Shown: one piece after another, positions 25,495 to 34,595 of the stretch
How the letters are laid out: each line of letters opens with the position of its first letter
How positions within the stretch are numbered: the stretch's first letter is position 1
NCBI GenBank assembly: GCA_963738345.1
Contig: CAVTWI010000002.1
Coordinates: 5,270,001-5,334,000, forward strand
Length of the DNA stretch: 64,000 nucleotides
Reading direction: 5' to 3'
From: Bog-159 sp963738345
GTDB taxonomy: Bacteria > Acidobacteriota > Terriglobia > Bryobacterales > Bryobacteraceae
The notes under the pieces: generated by a model
Seen by the model: the letters and a program-made list of their open reading frames with translations, nothing else
The model's database searches: none
Told to the model about the DNA's origin: nothing
Made by a program: the position numbers and the translations under genes

Positions 25495-27134
25495 ACGAAC
25501 AATACGATGTTGCCATTCTGGGCGCAGGCTTCGAGGGGAGCATGCTGGGAATTATCCTGGCCTGCAACGGAGCCAAAGTCGTCATCATCGACGCCGGTAC
25601 TCATCCGCGCTTTGCGCTGGGCGAATCCACCGTGCGTCATACCTTCCGCATGATCAAGATCATGGCGGAACGGTTCAACGTGCCGGAATTCAAAACCGAG
25701 TTCAACTCCGGCGAAACCATTCACAAATACGTCTCTTCCAACCACGGCATCAAGAAGAATTTCGGCTTCATGCTGCACCACGTAGGCCAGCATCAGCACC
25801 CTGAAGAAGCCACTCAGTTGGTTATTCCCCCTTACCGCGAAGGCTACGAAGCCCACCTCTTCCGCCAGGATACCGACGCCTACCTCACCCATACGGCCAT
25901 CCATCACGGTGCCACCGTGAAGCACTACACCCGCGTGACCAAGGTCGATACCGATAGCAACGGCGTCAGCCTCGAGACTGACAAAGGCGATACCATCCGC
26001 GCCCGCTTCATCGCCGACGCATCCGGCGGAGGTCACGTACTCTCCCGCATGTGGAACCTGCGCGACGAACCCACCCGCTGCAAGACCAATACTCGCTGCC
26101 TGTTCACCCACATGATCGACGTGAAGCCTTACGACGACCTGAAACTGCCCTACGGCGTGCCGCAAGCCCCCCGCCGCTGGTACCAGGGCACCTGCCACCA
26201 CCTGTTCGACGGCGGTTGGGTCTGGGTGATTCCATTCGATAACCGCCCCGGATCCTCCAACAAACTGGTCAGCGTGGGACTCAGTTTCGACATCCGCAAG
26301 TTCCCCAAGCCAACCGATATCACGCCGGAAGAAGAATGGCGGCAGTTCCTCTCGCGCTTTCCCAGCGTCTACGAACAGTTCAAAGACGCCAAAGCCGTGC
26401 GCCCCTGGATCTCCTCCGACCGCCTCCAGATTTCCGTGAAGCAAAGCGTCGGCGCCCGTTGGGCCATCATGGCCGGCGGCACCGGCAGCGGTTTCCTCGA
26501 TGCCATCTTCTCGCGCGGCCTGGCCACCTCCATGGAAGTCACCAACGCCCTCGCCGCCCGCTTGCTAAAAGCTCTCAAGGACGATGACTTCACCGCCGAC
26601 CGTTTCGAATACGTCGCGCGCGTTCACGAAATCAATCGCACCAATAATGACCGCACCGCCAGCGCCGCCTATACCTCGTGGCGCGATTTCGATCTGTGGA
26701 ATGCCTGGTTCCGCGTCTGGGCCCTCGGTGTCGGCCTGGGTGACCTGAAACTCGCCAGCATCTACCGCCGCTATAAAAAGTCGCACGACGATTCCATCCT
26801 GCCCGACGCCGAAGAACCCATGGGTCTCTTCTATAGCCAGCACAAAGGTTTCGGCGAATTATTCAATGCCGCGGAAGCTAAAATGTGCCAGGTGGAGAAC
26901 GGCAACGTCGACCCCAAGGAAGCGTCTCGTTATATCTTCGACCTCATTCGCAAGGCCGACTTCGCCCCCCCCGCCAACCACCTGGGTGACCCGTCGCATC
27001 ACTACATTAATATAGGAACGCCTTGGGCCACCGTGAGTACGCTAGCCTGGCTGGCCACTTCGGCACCGCCAGAAATCAGAAACCTCTCTGCCGGATTGCT
27101 CGGCGACTTCGGCTCTAAACCCCACCCGGCCTAA
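25491..27134 (+). CDS. Flavin-dependent halogenase-like oxidoreductase
   Basis: 547 residues. The N-terminus VAILGAGFEGSMLGIILACN is the FAD Rossmann loop (GxGxxG), followed by FALGESTVRHTFRM. GGWVWVIPFDNR at about 240-250 contains WxWxIP, the marker motif of FADH2-dependent halogenases that blocks mono-oxygenase chemistry (family knowledge). AGGTGSGFLDAIFSRGLATS is the second FAD-binding segment. The length fits the tryptophan-halogenase superfamily. The substrate is unknown; there is no flavin reductase or biosynthetic cluster here. It is translationally coupled to the cNMP-binding protein before it. It may halogenate a small molecule or belong to a related oxidoreductase branch. Confidence 0.75.
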   Translation: MNEQYDVAILGAGFEGSMLGIILACNGAKVVIIDAGTHPRFALGESTVRHTFRMIKIMAERFNVPEFKTEFNSGETIHKYVSSNHGIKKNFGFMLHHVGQHQHPEEATQLVIPPYREGYEAHLFRQDTDAYLTHTAIHHGATVKHYTRVTKVDTDSNGVSLETDKGDTIRARFIADASGGGHVLSRMWNLRDEPTRCKTNTRCLFTHMIDVKPYDDLKLPYGVPQAPRRWYQGTCHHLFDGGWVWVIPFDNRPGSSNKLVSVGLSFDIRKFPKPTDITPEEEWRQFLSRFPSVYEQFKDAKAVRPWISSDRLQISVKQSVGARWAIMAGGTGSGFLDAIFSRGLATSMEVTNALAARLLKALKDDDFTADRFEYVARVHEINRTNNDRTASAAYTSWRDFDLWNAWFRVWALGVGLGDLKLASIYRRYKKSHDDSILPDAEEPMGLFYSQHKGFGELFNAAEAKMCQVENGNVDPKEASRYIFDLIRKADFAPPANHLGDPSHHYINIGTPWATVSTLAWLATSAPPEIRNLSAGLLGDFGSKPHPA

Positions 27135-27271
27135 CCGGGTCACTTAAGTCGAATATCGCTATCTGTCTGAGACCAATAGGCGGCCGCGCCTGACTCGCCA
27201 GCATGCCCCAACCCGCATGGTAGTATCGTGTCGGCAGGGCATCCGGCGATCAGGCGCGCTCGCATGTCGTT

Positions 27272-27291
27272 TGTAACATCCATATCTTCGA
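27272..27291 (+). repeat. Short intergenic repeat, copy 1 (partial)
   Basis: TGTAACATCCATATCTTCGA matches the core of copy 2 (27381-27400) at 18 of 20 positions. Only the core is shared. Confidence 0.55.
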
Positions 27292-27357
27292 TTTTCTGAA
27301 TCTCTCAGAGCACCGACCGTAAGGGAGTGGGTCCTGGGAACCTGGTCGCAGCCTGTT

Positions 27358-27400
27358 AGAAATCCGAAAAATGAGGAGCATGTTACATCCATATTTTCGA
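27358..27400 (+). repeat. Short intergenic repeat, copy 2
   Basis: A 43-base unit beginning AGAAATCCGAAAAATGAGG and ending TGTTACATCCATATTTTCGA. Copy 3 at 28014 has the same layout with about 80% identity. The two full copies bracket the small broken ORF in the same orientation. Confidence 0.6.
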
Positions 27401-27544
27401 GCGCAGCCGAGAGAGCAAGAATCCGTCATCGAACATAACGCATTTGCCGGCGAGAAGCCTCGCTGTACAGTACGTTCATGGTGCGCCCGGGCGGGTGTAA
27501 GGAGGGCGCAGTCCAACTGCCAAAAACGCATCATTTATAACATC

Positions 27545-27965
27545 ATGTCGTCAGCGATTATGGCCGCAGTTGCTCCAGTTCTCGCGCTACTTCTCTCCGC
27601 CACTCCGGAGCCTGAGCCAACAGGAGCGCTCAAAGTGCATGACCACTGTTCTGTGGCTCTCGCTCAAGGGAAAGTCGAGTGCTCTGTGACGCTCGATGGC
27701 GATGAAACCGAGCCCAGACGGGAAGGTCCGCTTCCTCAATCCGCAGAATCACACAATGTTTGCCACGGCCGGCACGAGCGAGGTCGGAAAAGCTAGTTGC
27801 CAAGCAGGTGCATATAACCGCGGCCGGCTTCGGATTGACACACTGCCATCGGGATCGCACCTTTGCGCTCACACTGGCCGCGGGCAGTATGCCGAACTTA
27901 CACTTGGAACCAACACCAACTCGCCAAATGAGCCTTTGTCAATGACCTACGTTTTATGGGAATAG
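27545..27965 (+). pseudogene. Small secreted protein ORF with one frameshift
   Basis: ATG 27545 starts MSSAIMAAVAPVLALLLSA, a good signal peptide, then CSVALAQGKVECSVTLD. Near 27695 the coding character moves to another frame, which reads KPSPDGKVRFLNPQNHTMFA and ends SMTYVLWE plus stop at 27965. Joined, they give about 140 residues with a handful of cysteines. I recognise no family. It could be two unrelated ORFs, but the join point and the direct repeats around it argue for one small exported protein. Confidence 0.4.
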
Positions 27966-28013
27966 CACGGTCCGGCGCCGCTCCAGACCGACACCATGTT
28001 ACAAAATGCAACA

Positions 28014-28055
28014 CGAAATCCGAAAAACGAAGGGTATGTTACATCCAGTCTTCGA
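28014..28055 (+). repeat. Short intergenic repeat, copy 3
   Basis: Begins CGAAATCCGAAAAACGAAGG and ends TGTTACATCCAGTCTTCGA; about 80% identical to copy 2. It lies 184 bases before the amidohydrolase start. Confidence 0.6.
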
Positions 28056-28238
28056 CCCGCGCCAACCTACCCCCACCCGTCCCTAATCCCTTAAGTCTCC
28101 TGTCTTCAAACATCTGGGCTTTGTTTGCACATTTGCATCCCCCGCCGCGAGTCGCCCCAGATGCACAACGCTGCACAAGTCCGCACAATCCTGCATAACC
28201 CGATATATTCGGACCACCCCCGCCACCGCAAAGGTATA

Positions 28239-29137
28239 ATGATGCGAACCGACAGGAACTCGAACATGCCGCGCACCGTCCGCTGTTCTCTTATCCAGTC
28301 CCATACCGATGTCTCGCCCGACTTGCCCCTGCCCCAACTCAAACAGGCCCTGATCGACAAACACCTGACCTACATCCGCCAGGCCGCCGACGCCGGCGCC
28401 CAAATCGTCTGCCTCCAGGAGTTGTTCAACGGACCCTACTTCTGCGCCGAGCAGCAGGTGCGCTGGTACGATTTCACCGAACCCGTGCCCGACGGTCCCA
28501 CCATCCAACTCATGCAGGATACCGCCCGCAGTCCACCACCTCGCCCTGATCGTCCCGGTCTACGAGCGCGAGCAGGAAGGCGTCTACTACAACACCGCCG
28601 CGTCATCTCCGCCGAGGGCGACTACCTCGGCAAATACCGCAAGACCCATATCCCCCACGTCGCCCCCGGCTTCTGGGAGAAAGTTCTATTTCCGCCCCGG
28701 CAACCTCGGCTATCCCGTCTTCGACCTGGGCGTGGCGCGCATCGGCGTCTACATCTGCTACGACCGCCACTTTCCCGAAGGCGCGCGCGCCCTCGGCTTG
28801 AACGGCGCCGAAATCGTCTTCAATCCCTCCGCCACCGTCGCTGGATTGAGCGAGCACCTCTGGAAACTGGAGCAGCCCGCGCACGCCGTGGCCAACGGCT
28901 ATTACGTCGGCGCCATCAACCGCGTCGGCGTCGAAGCCCCCTTGGAACATCGGCGAATTCTACGGGTCCAGCTACTTCTGCAATCCGCGCGGCCAGATCA
29001 TCGCCCAGGCATCCCGCGACCGCGATGAAGTCCTCACTGCCGATCTCGACCTTGACCTGATCGCCGAAGTCCGCAAGACCTGGCAATTTTTCCGCGACCG
29101 CCGTCCCGATATGTACGGCGCGCTAACCATGGCTTGA
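28239..29137 (+). pseudogene. Nitrilase-family N-carbamoyl amidohydrolase (beta-ureidopropionase-like), frameshifted
   Basis: Start ATG 28239; the end is MYGALTMA plus TGA at 29137. The Glu-Lys-Cys triad of the nitrilase superfamily is complete: Glu in CLQELFNGPYF, Lys in GKYRKTHIPH, Cys in VYICYDRHFPEGA. About 295 residues can be read, but over four frame changes (near 28530, 28600, 28685, 28940). Two are homopolymer additions: GAGAAAGTTC where GAGAAGTTC would keep the frame, and CCCCTTGG where CCCCTGG would. Next to PreT and PreA, the likely reaction is hydrolysis of N-carbamoyl-beta-alanine, the last step of reductive pyrimidine breakdown. N-carbamoylputrescine amidase is the main alternative. 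Confidence 0.85.
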
Positions 29138-29152
29138 ACCAGCCCTAAACAC

Positions 29153-30487
29153 ATGGCGAACATGACCAACCCGCGCGAATTCGATGCCAGCTTCGCCGAA
29201 ATCCATCCGCCCCTCGGGCCCCGCGAAGCCTTGGTGGAAGCCAATCGCTGCCTCTACTGCTTCGACGCGCCTTGCAGCAACGCCTGCCCCACCCACATCG
29301 ATGTTCCCGGCTTCATCAAGAAGATCTCCAGCGGCAACCTCGGCGGATCCGCCACGAAGATCCTGAATGCCAACATCCTGGGACTGAGTTGCGCGCGCGT
29401 CTGTCCGGTAGACGTACTCTGCGAAGGCGCTTGCGTCATGCACCGCTACAATCAACGGCCCATCGAGATCGGCCGCTTGCAGCGCCACGCCATGGATCAC
29501 TTCTATGCAGCCGGCCGCCGCCTGCCCCCTCCCGCGCAAGATAAACCCGGCAGCGTGGCTTGCATCGGCGCGGGTCCAGCCTCCCTCGCTTGCGCGGCCG
29601 CCCTGCGCCAACAAGGCTTCGCAGTCACCATCTTCGATAGCCGTCCGCTGGCTGGCGGACTCAACACCTACGGCGTCGCCGAGTATAAACTGCGCGCCGC
29701 CGATAGCCTGCGCGAAGTCGACCTGGTGCGCTCCCTAGGCGTGGAATTCCGCCTCAGCGCCGAGATCGGCGGCGAACTGCGCATCAAGGAAATGGAAGAG
29801 CAGTTCGATGTCGTTTTCCTGGGAGTCGGCCTCGGCCGTGCCCAGTCTCTCGACATTCCCGGCGAACACCTGCCCGGGGTCATCGACGCTTTGCGCTTCA
29901 TCGCGGAATACAAGGTCCACCGCGGCGCGCGCGTCGGCCGGCGGGTGGTGGTCATCGGCGGCGGAAATACCGCTATCGATGCGGCCACCGCGGCCCTGCG
30001 CCTGGGCGCCGAAGAGGTGCACGTGCTCTATCGCCGCAGCGAAGCGGAGATGCCCGCCTTCGAATTCGAATACGATCTCGCCAAGCAAGATGGCGTCCGC
30101 TTCCATTGGCTCACCCAGCCCATCGCTATCCACGGAAATGCCACCGTCGAGTCCCTGGAATGCGTGCGCATGGAACTCGGCCCGCCCGATCGCCGCGGCC
30201 GCCGCCAGCCTCAGCAGATTCCCGGGTCGAATTTCCGAACTGGCGTGCGACATGGTCATTCCTTCGATCGGGCAATCCCGCTTGCTCGATTTCCTGTCCC
30301 AGTTCCGCGATATTCATCTCGCGGGCGGCGCCGTCGTGGTAGATCCCGCCACCGGCCAGACCAGCAATCCGCGCTACTTCGCCGGGGGCGACTGCGTGAA
30401 CGGCGGGCGCGAAGTGGTCGACGCCGTGGCCGAAGGGAAACGCGCCGCCGCTGGAATCGCCCGGCGACTTGGAGGCCCTGCATGGCT
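29153..30487 (+). pseudogene. preT: Dihydropyrimidine dehydrogenase PreT-like flavoprotein subunit, frameshifted
   Basis: The N-terminal domain holds cysteines for two 4Fe-4S clusters (CLYCFDAPCSNACPTHIDVP; LSCARVCPVDVLCEGACV). Then come the FAD loop CIGAGPASLACAAALRQQGF and the NAD(P) loop VVVIGGGNTAIDAATAALRL, as in PreT and glutamate synthase small subunits. One frame carries it to about 30225; the next frame continues CDMVIPSIGQSRLLDFLSQF and YFAGGDCVNGGREVVDAVAE. A further shift near 30470 would give the natural end LEALHG plus TGA, overlapping the preA start. With preA it reduces uracil or thymine with NAD(P)H. The functional residues are intact, so the frameshifts may be sequence errors. 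Confidence 0.85.
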
Positions 30488-31804
30488 GATCTCACCTCCG
30501 AAATCGCCGGGATCCGCTCTCCCAATCCCTTCTGGCTGGCCTCCGGACCGCCCACCAATTGCGGCGACCAGGTCATGCGCGCCTTCGACGCCGGTTGGGG
30601 CGGCGCCGTCTGGAAGACCATCGGCGAACCCATCGTCAACGTGTCCTCGCGCTACTCCTCGGTCGATTGGAACGGCCACGCATGATGGGCCTGAACAATA
30701 TCGAGCTGATTACCGATCGCCCCATCGAAACCAATCTGCGCGAAATCGCCGAGGTCAAGAAACGCTATCCCCGTCACGCCGTGATCGCGTCGCTTATGGT
30801 GGAGTCGCGCCGCGAAGCCTGGCACGACATCGTCCGCCGCACCGAAGATGCCGGCGCCGATGGCCTGGAACTGAACTTCGGCTGTCCCCACGGCATGAGC
30901 GAACGCGGCATGGGTAGCGCCGTCGGCCAAGTCCCCGAATACGCCAAGCTCATCACCGAGTGGGTGAAGGAAATAGCCCGCACGCCTGTGCTCGTCAAGT
31001 TGACTCCCAACGTCGCCGATATCCGCGCCATCGCCCGCGCCGCGAAGGCTGGCGGAGCCGATGGTCTCTCCGCCATCAATACCCTCAACTCCATTACCGG
31101 CGTGGACCTCGACACTTTCACCCCGCGTCCCGACGTCGGCGGACGTTCGAGCCATGGCGGTTATTGCGGCCCCGCCGTAAAGCCCATCGCCTTGCACATG
31201 GTGCAGCAACTTGCCGCAGATTCCACATGTGGGTTGCCCGTCTCCGGTATGGGAGGGATCTCCGGTTGGCGCGAAGCCGCCGAATTCCTGCTGCTCGGAT
31301 GCCATAGCCTTGCAAGTCTGTACCGCGGTCATGCATCATGGCTACCGCATCGTGGAAGACATGCTCGAAGGCTTGAGTAACTGGATGGATGAAAAAGGCT
31401 TTCGTACCCTTGCCGACTTCCGCGGACTCAGTCTCCCTCGCGTAACTGAGTGGCAGCACTTAGACCTGAACTATAAGATCGTGGCGCGCATTCATCCCGA
31501 CCTATGTATCGGCTGCGATCTCTGTTATATCGCCTGCTGGGATGGCGCCCATCAGTGTATCCACATCGAAGGCGCGCGGACGCCCGAGCAACTGGTGGCC
31601 GCCAGCGCGGCTACTCTCTCGCAGACTCCGGCAGTCGTGGCCGTCGATACCACTCACACACCACCGTCGCGCATTCCGAAGGTAGACGAGCAGGCTTGCG
31701 TGGGCTGCAATCTGTGCTGGCTGGTCTGTCCCGTGGAAGGCTGCATCACCATGGATCGGGTAGATACTGGCTTGCCTCCGCAAACCTGGGCCCAGCGAAG
31801 CTAA
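30482..31804 (+). pseudogene. preA: Dihydropyrimidine dehydrogenase PreA-like catalytic subunit, frameshifted
   Basis: It is a dihydroorotate-dehydrogenase-type FMN barrel: NPFWLASGPPTNCGDQVMRA, LELNFGCPHGMSERGMG with the catalytic Cys region, VLVKLTPNVADI, GLPVSGMGGISGWREAAEFL. A C-terminal 2x4Fe-4S domain follows (CIGCDLCYIACWDGAHQCI; CVGCNLCWLVCPVEGCI). Two frame changes occur: near 30676, GGCCACGCATG where GGCCACCGCATG would keep the frame, and near 31305, AGCCTTGCAA where AGCTTGCAA would. Both are single-base changes in C runs. About 440 residues result. With PreT it performs the first step of reductive pyrimidine catabolism. It ends in a 4-base convergent overlap with the DinB gene. Confidence 0.87.
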
Positions 31805-32283
31805 GACTTGCCCTTGACGTCCCGCACCCACAGAATGTAGTCGGTCGTCGGAGGCTTCCCGCCTAGTGCGCGCAAACGCGCCGCCACCTGCGCCCGGTGA
31901 TGTTCGCTATGCATGATCAACTGCGTCAAAGCGTCCCGCGCCGATACTTGAAACGCCTTCATCGGCCCTAGCGGCGGGAAGTCGATCGTGCGCGCCATTT
32001 CGGCTTCATCCATGCTTTCCGCATAAGCTATGCTGTCGGCGTGCGTTGCCGCGAAGCGCTGCTCCAACTCCGCCATAGTGGCCGGCGGTTGCCGCTCCCG
32101 CGCGGCATCGAACGGTTGCCCCCGCAATAGCGACAGAAATAGCCGTTGCGCGGCCGCCGTATGGTGCAACCACTTCCGTATGTCCGCGTCGTCAAAAGCG
32201 CCTTCTTGCTCCGCTACCGACTGCAAGAGCGCACTATCCGCCCAGACCATATGCCCGGCCAGCGATGGAATCAAATCGTCCAT
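31801..32283 (-). CDS. DinB/YfiT-family protein
   Basis: 160 residues forming a four-helix bundle of the DinB type. The three expected metal-binding histidines are plausible in GHMVWADSALL / LHHTAAAQRLF and in LIMHSEHHRAQVAARL. Such proteins include thiol-transferases and metal-dependent hydrolases, often induced by DNA damage in Bacillus; the role here is unknown. It converges on the preA gene and stands alone. Confidence 0.85.
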   Translation of the reverse strand: MDDLIPSLAGHMVWADSALLQSVAEQEGAFDDADIRKWLHHTAAAQRLFLSLLRGQPFDAARERQPPATMAELEQRFAATHADSIAYAESMDEAEMARTIDFPPLGPMKAFQVSARDALTQLIMHSEHHRAQVAARLRALGGKPPTTDYILWVRDVKGKS

Positions 32284-32370
32284 GTATTCCTCCCCGGATA
32301 TTCTACCGTGGGCCGATTGCCCCGCGCGTCTGCCGCCATGTAGAATGCACTGCTGAGGAGCACCACGACG

Positions 32371-32679
32371 ATGCGTTTTCTAATGAAGGTTTCCATGCCG
32401 GTCGAAGCCGGCAACGCGGCTGCCAAGAACGGTTTCGCCGCCATCCAAAGCATTCTGGCGCAACAAAAGCCCGAGGCCGCCTATTTCGTTTCGGAAGGGG
32501 GCAAGCGAACCGGTCTTCTGATCGTCCACATGGACGATGCCTCGCAGATCCCGGCCCTCGCCGAACCCTGGTTTCTGGCCCTCAATGCGGCCATCGAAAT
32601 CACTCCGGCCATGGTTGCCGAGGATCTAGGGAAGGCCGGCCCCGACGTGGCGCAAGCCGTGAAGACTTACTGGCAATAG
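32371..32679 (+). CDS. Small conserved protein, DUF3303-like
   Basis: 102 residues: MRFLMKVSMPVEAGNAAAKN, AAYFVSEGGKRTGLLIVHMD, IPALAEPWFLALNAAIEITP. The beta-alpha-beta pattern and the ending AEDLGKAGPDV suggest a small ferredoxin-like dimeric alpha-beta barrel protein (DUF3303/YCII style). I do not assign a function. Its stop overlaps a possible GTG start of the dioxygenase gene that follows, so they may be co-translated. Confidence 0.65.
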   Translation: MRFLMKVSMPVEAGNAAAKNGFAAIQSILAQQKPEAAYFVSEGGKRTGLLIVHMDDASQIPALAEPWFLALNAAIEITPAMVAEDLGKAGPDVAQAVKTYWQ

Positions 32680-32684
32680 TGACC

Positions 32685-33458
32685 ATGCTGACCCCCGCCA
32701 TCTTCTTCGGACATGGCAATCCCATGAATGCCGTGTCGCACAACGGTTACACCCAGGCGTGGGCCGCACTGGGGCGCGATATGCCGCGCCCCAAAGCCAT
32801 CCTGATGATTTCGGCGCACTGGTTCGTGCCCCAAACCGGCGTCACCGTCTCCACTGCGCCCCGCACCATTCATGACTTCGGCGGCTTCCCGCGCGAACTC
32901 TACCAGGTCGAATATCCCGCGCCAGGCGATCCGGACTTGGCGCGCCGCGTACAGTCTCTGCTTCACCCGTTGCCAGTCCGCCTCGACGAAACTTGGGGGC
33001 TCGATCACGGCACTTGGTCGGTGCTCTGTCATGTTTATCCGCAGGCCGATATCCCCGTCGTCCAACTCAGTATCGACGAAACCCAGCCGCCCGCCTACCA
33101 TTACCAAATCGGACAACGCCTCGCGCCGCTCCGCGAAGAAGGCGTACTGATCGTAGGCAGCGGTAACCTGGTACACAACCTGCACGCCTACGCATGGGGC
33201 CGCCACATCGTCGAGCCGTTTGACTGGGCCGTTAAGTTCGAAGAGCAGGTGCGCGCCATGCTCCTGGCCGGCGACCATGAACCGCTCCTGAATTACGAAC
33301 GGCTGGGGCGCGATGCCATGCTCTCCATCCCCACTCCCGACCACTACCTGCCGCTACTTTATGTCATCGCTGCGCGCCAGGCTGCGGACCCCGTTGCCTT
33401 CCCTGTGGAGGGCGTCGATGGCGGATCGATATCTATGTTATCGGTAAAAATCGGGTAA
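32685..33458 (+). CDS. ygiD: DODA-type extradiol aromatic ring-opening dioxygenase (YgiD-like)
   Basis: 257 residues from ATG 32685; a GTG two codons earlier overlaps the previous stop. Zinc/iron ligands of the LigB superfamily are in FFGHGNPMNA, ISAHWFVP and LDHGTWSVLCHVYP, with VGSGNLVHNLHAY carrying the active-site His. This matches 4,5-DOPA extradiol dioxygenase-like proteins such as E. coli YgiD. The physiological substrate in bacteria is usually unknown. Likely co-transcribed with the small protein before it. Confidence 0.88.
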   Translation: MLTPAIFFGHGNPMNAVSHNGYTQAWAALGRDMPRPKAILMISAHWFVPQTGVTVSTAPRTIHDFGGFPRELYQVEYPAPGDPDLARRVQSLLHPLPVRLDETWGLDHGTWSVLCHVYPQADIPVVQLSIDETQPPAYHYQIGQRLAPLREEGVLIVGSGNLVHNLHAYAWGRHIVEPFDWAVKFEEQVRAMLLAGDHEPLLNYERLGRDAMLSIPTPDHYLPLLYVIAARQAADPVAFPVEGVDGGSISMLSVKIG

Positions 33459-33503
33459 CACCTGGACCGGTAGTGTATACTGAACCGGTAGGTAGAGGGG
33501 TTC

Positions 33504-34595
33504 ATGATTTATAGAACTAATAAACTTAATCACGCACTCAAAGTGTGCCTTACGATTCTGGCGTTCACCGCCGGCCTGAACGCGGATGATCTGGCGGCAA
33601 CCCGCGCCGCAACGATTGTTACCTTCGACGTTTCGAACGCCACCGGCACGTTCGCCAACAGCATCAACAAGTCGGGAAGCACTGCGGGTTACTGGGTGGA
33701 CGGCGTCAACGTTTATCACGGCTTCCTGCGCGCCGCCACCGGCACAATAACGCCGTTCAATGCGCCTGGCTCAGCCAGCGTCAGCGGTTCCGGCACTTAC
33801 GCTGTGGCTATCAATACTTCCGGGGAAATCGCCGGATATTATGCCGACTCCGCCAATGTTTATCACGGCTTTATCCGTTCCGCTGCCGGCACGTTTACCG
33901 AAATCGATGCTCCCGCTCCCGGTAAGAACACCTTCCCGCAGAGCATCAACGACGCCGGCGCGGTTACCGGCTATTACCAGGACACCAGTTCCACCACGCA
34001 CGGCTTCGTATACAGCGCTACCGGCGTCTTTACATCGTTCGATGCGCCCAATGCAGGGCCCGGCGAAAGCCAGGGTACTTTTGCCCAAAGCATCAACACC
34101 TCGGGAGCCATCGCCGGTTATTACGCCGATCAGTTCTTCGTCTATCACGGCTTCCAACTGGCGACCAACGGCATCCTGACGGAGTTCGACGCGCCGGGCG
34201 CCGGCACCGGTCCGGATCAGGGCACGTTTAGCGGGAACCTCAACGACTCGGGGACCATCGAGGGTAACTACACCAACGGCGCGACGCACGGATTTGTACG
34301 CGCCGCCGATGGCACGGTTACTTCTTTCGATGTCACTGGCGCGGGCCCTCTGGGCACCCTGCCCACGGCTATCAATACCGCAGGCGCGGTTACGGGATAC
34401 TTCGGTTTGAAGAGCACCGCTTATCACGGCTTCTTGCGCTCCGCCAAAGGCGCCATCACTACCTTTATCGTCACCGGCTCGGGCACCAAGAATTATGAAG
34501 GTACGTTTCCGTACGGCATCAACGCAAGCGGAGTGATCGCAGGCTATTATACCGATGCAGCCGGCAAGGCCCACGGCTTCCTCCGTACTCCATAG
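33504..34595 (+). CDS. HAF-repeat extracellular protein
   Basis: 363 residues. A signal-like start (ALKVCLTILAFTAGLNA) precedes about seven tandem repeats of 40-45 residues with the consensus INxSGxIAGYYxDxxxxYHGF, as in INTSGEIAGYYADSANVYHG and INDAGAVTGYYQDTSSTTHG. These are the HAF repeats of predicted extracellular beta-rich proteins in Acidobacteria and relatives. Function is unknown. The last 49 bases overlap the C-terminal end of the sigma factor gene on the opposite strand. Confidence 0.85.
   Translation: MIYRTNKLNHALKVCLTILAFTAGLNADDLAATRAATIVTFDVSNATGTFANSINKSGSTAGYWVDGVNVYHGFLRAATGTITPFNAPGSASVSGSGTYAVAINTSGEIAGYYADSANVYHGFIRSAAGTFTEIDAPAPGKNTFPQSINDAGAVTGYYQDTSSTTHGFVYSATGVFTSFDAPNAGPGESQGTFAQSINTSGAIAGYYADQFFVYHGFQLATNGILTEFDAPGAGTGPDQGTFSGNLNDSGTIEGNYTNGATHGFVRAADGTVTSFDVTGAGPLGTLPTAINTAGAVTGYFGLKSTAYHGFLRSAKGAITTFIVTGSGTKNYEGTFPYGINASGVIAGYYTDAAGKAHGFLRTP

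Larger units (their letters stand above)
27135..28238. other. 1.1-kb spacer without an intact gene
   Basis: This stretch between the halogenase-like gene and the amidohydrolase gene holds three copies of a short repeat (27272, 27381 and 28037) and one small frameshifted ORF (27545-27965). No other convincing coding signal is seen on either strand. Confidence 0.6.

Noticed and set aside
27135..28238. Mobile element suggested by repeats in the spacer
   Set aside because: No transposase, integrase or terminal inverted repeats are visible; only short direct repeats.
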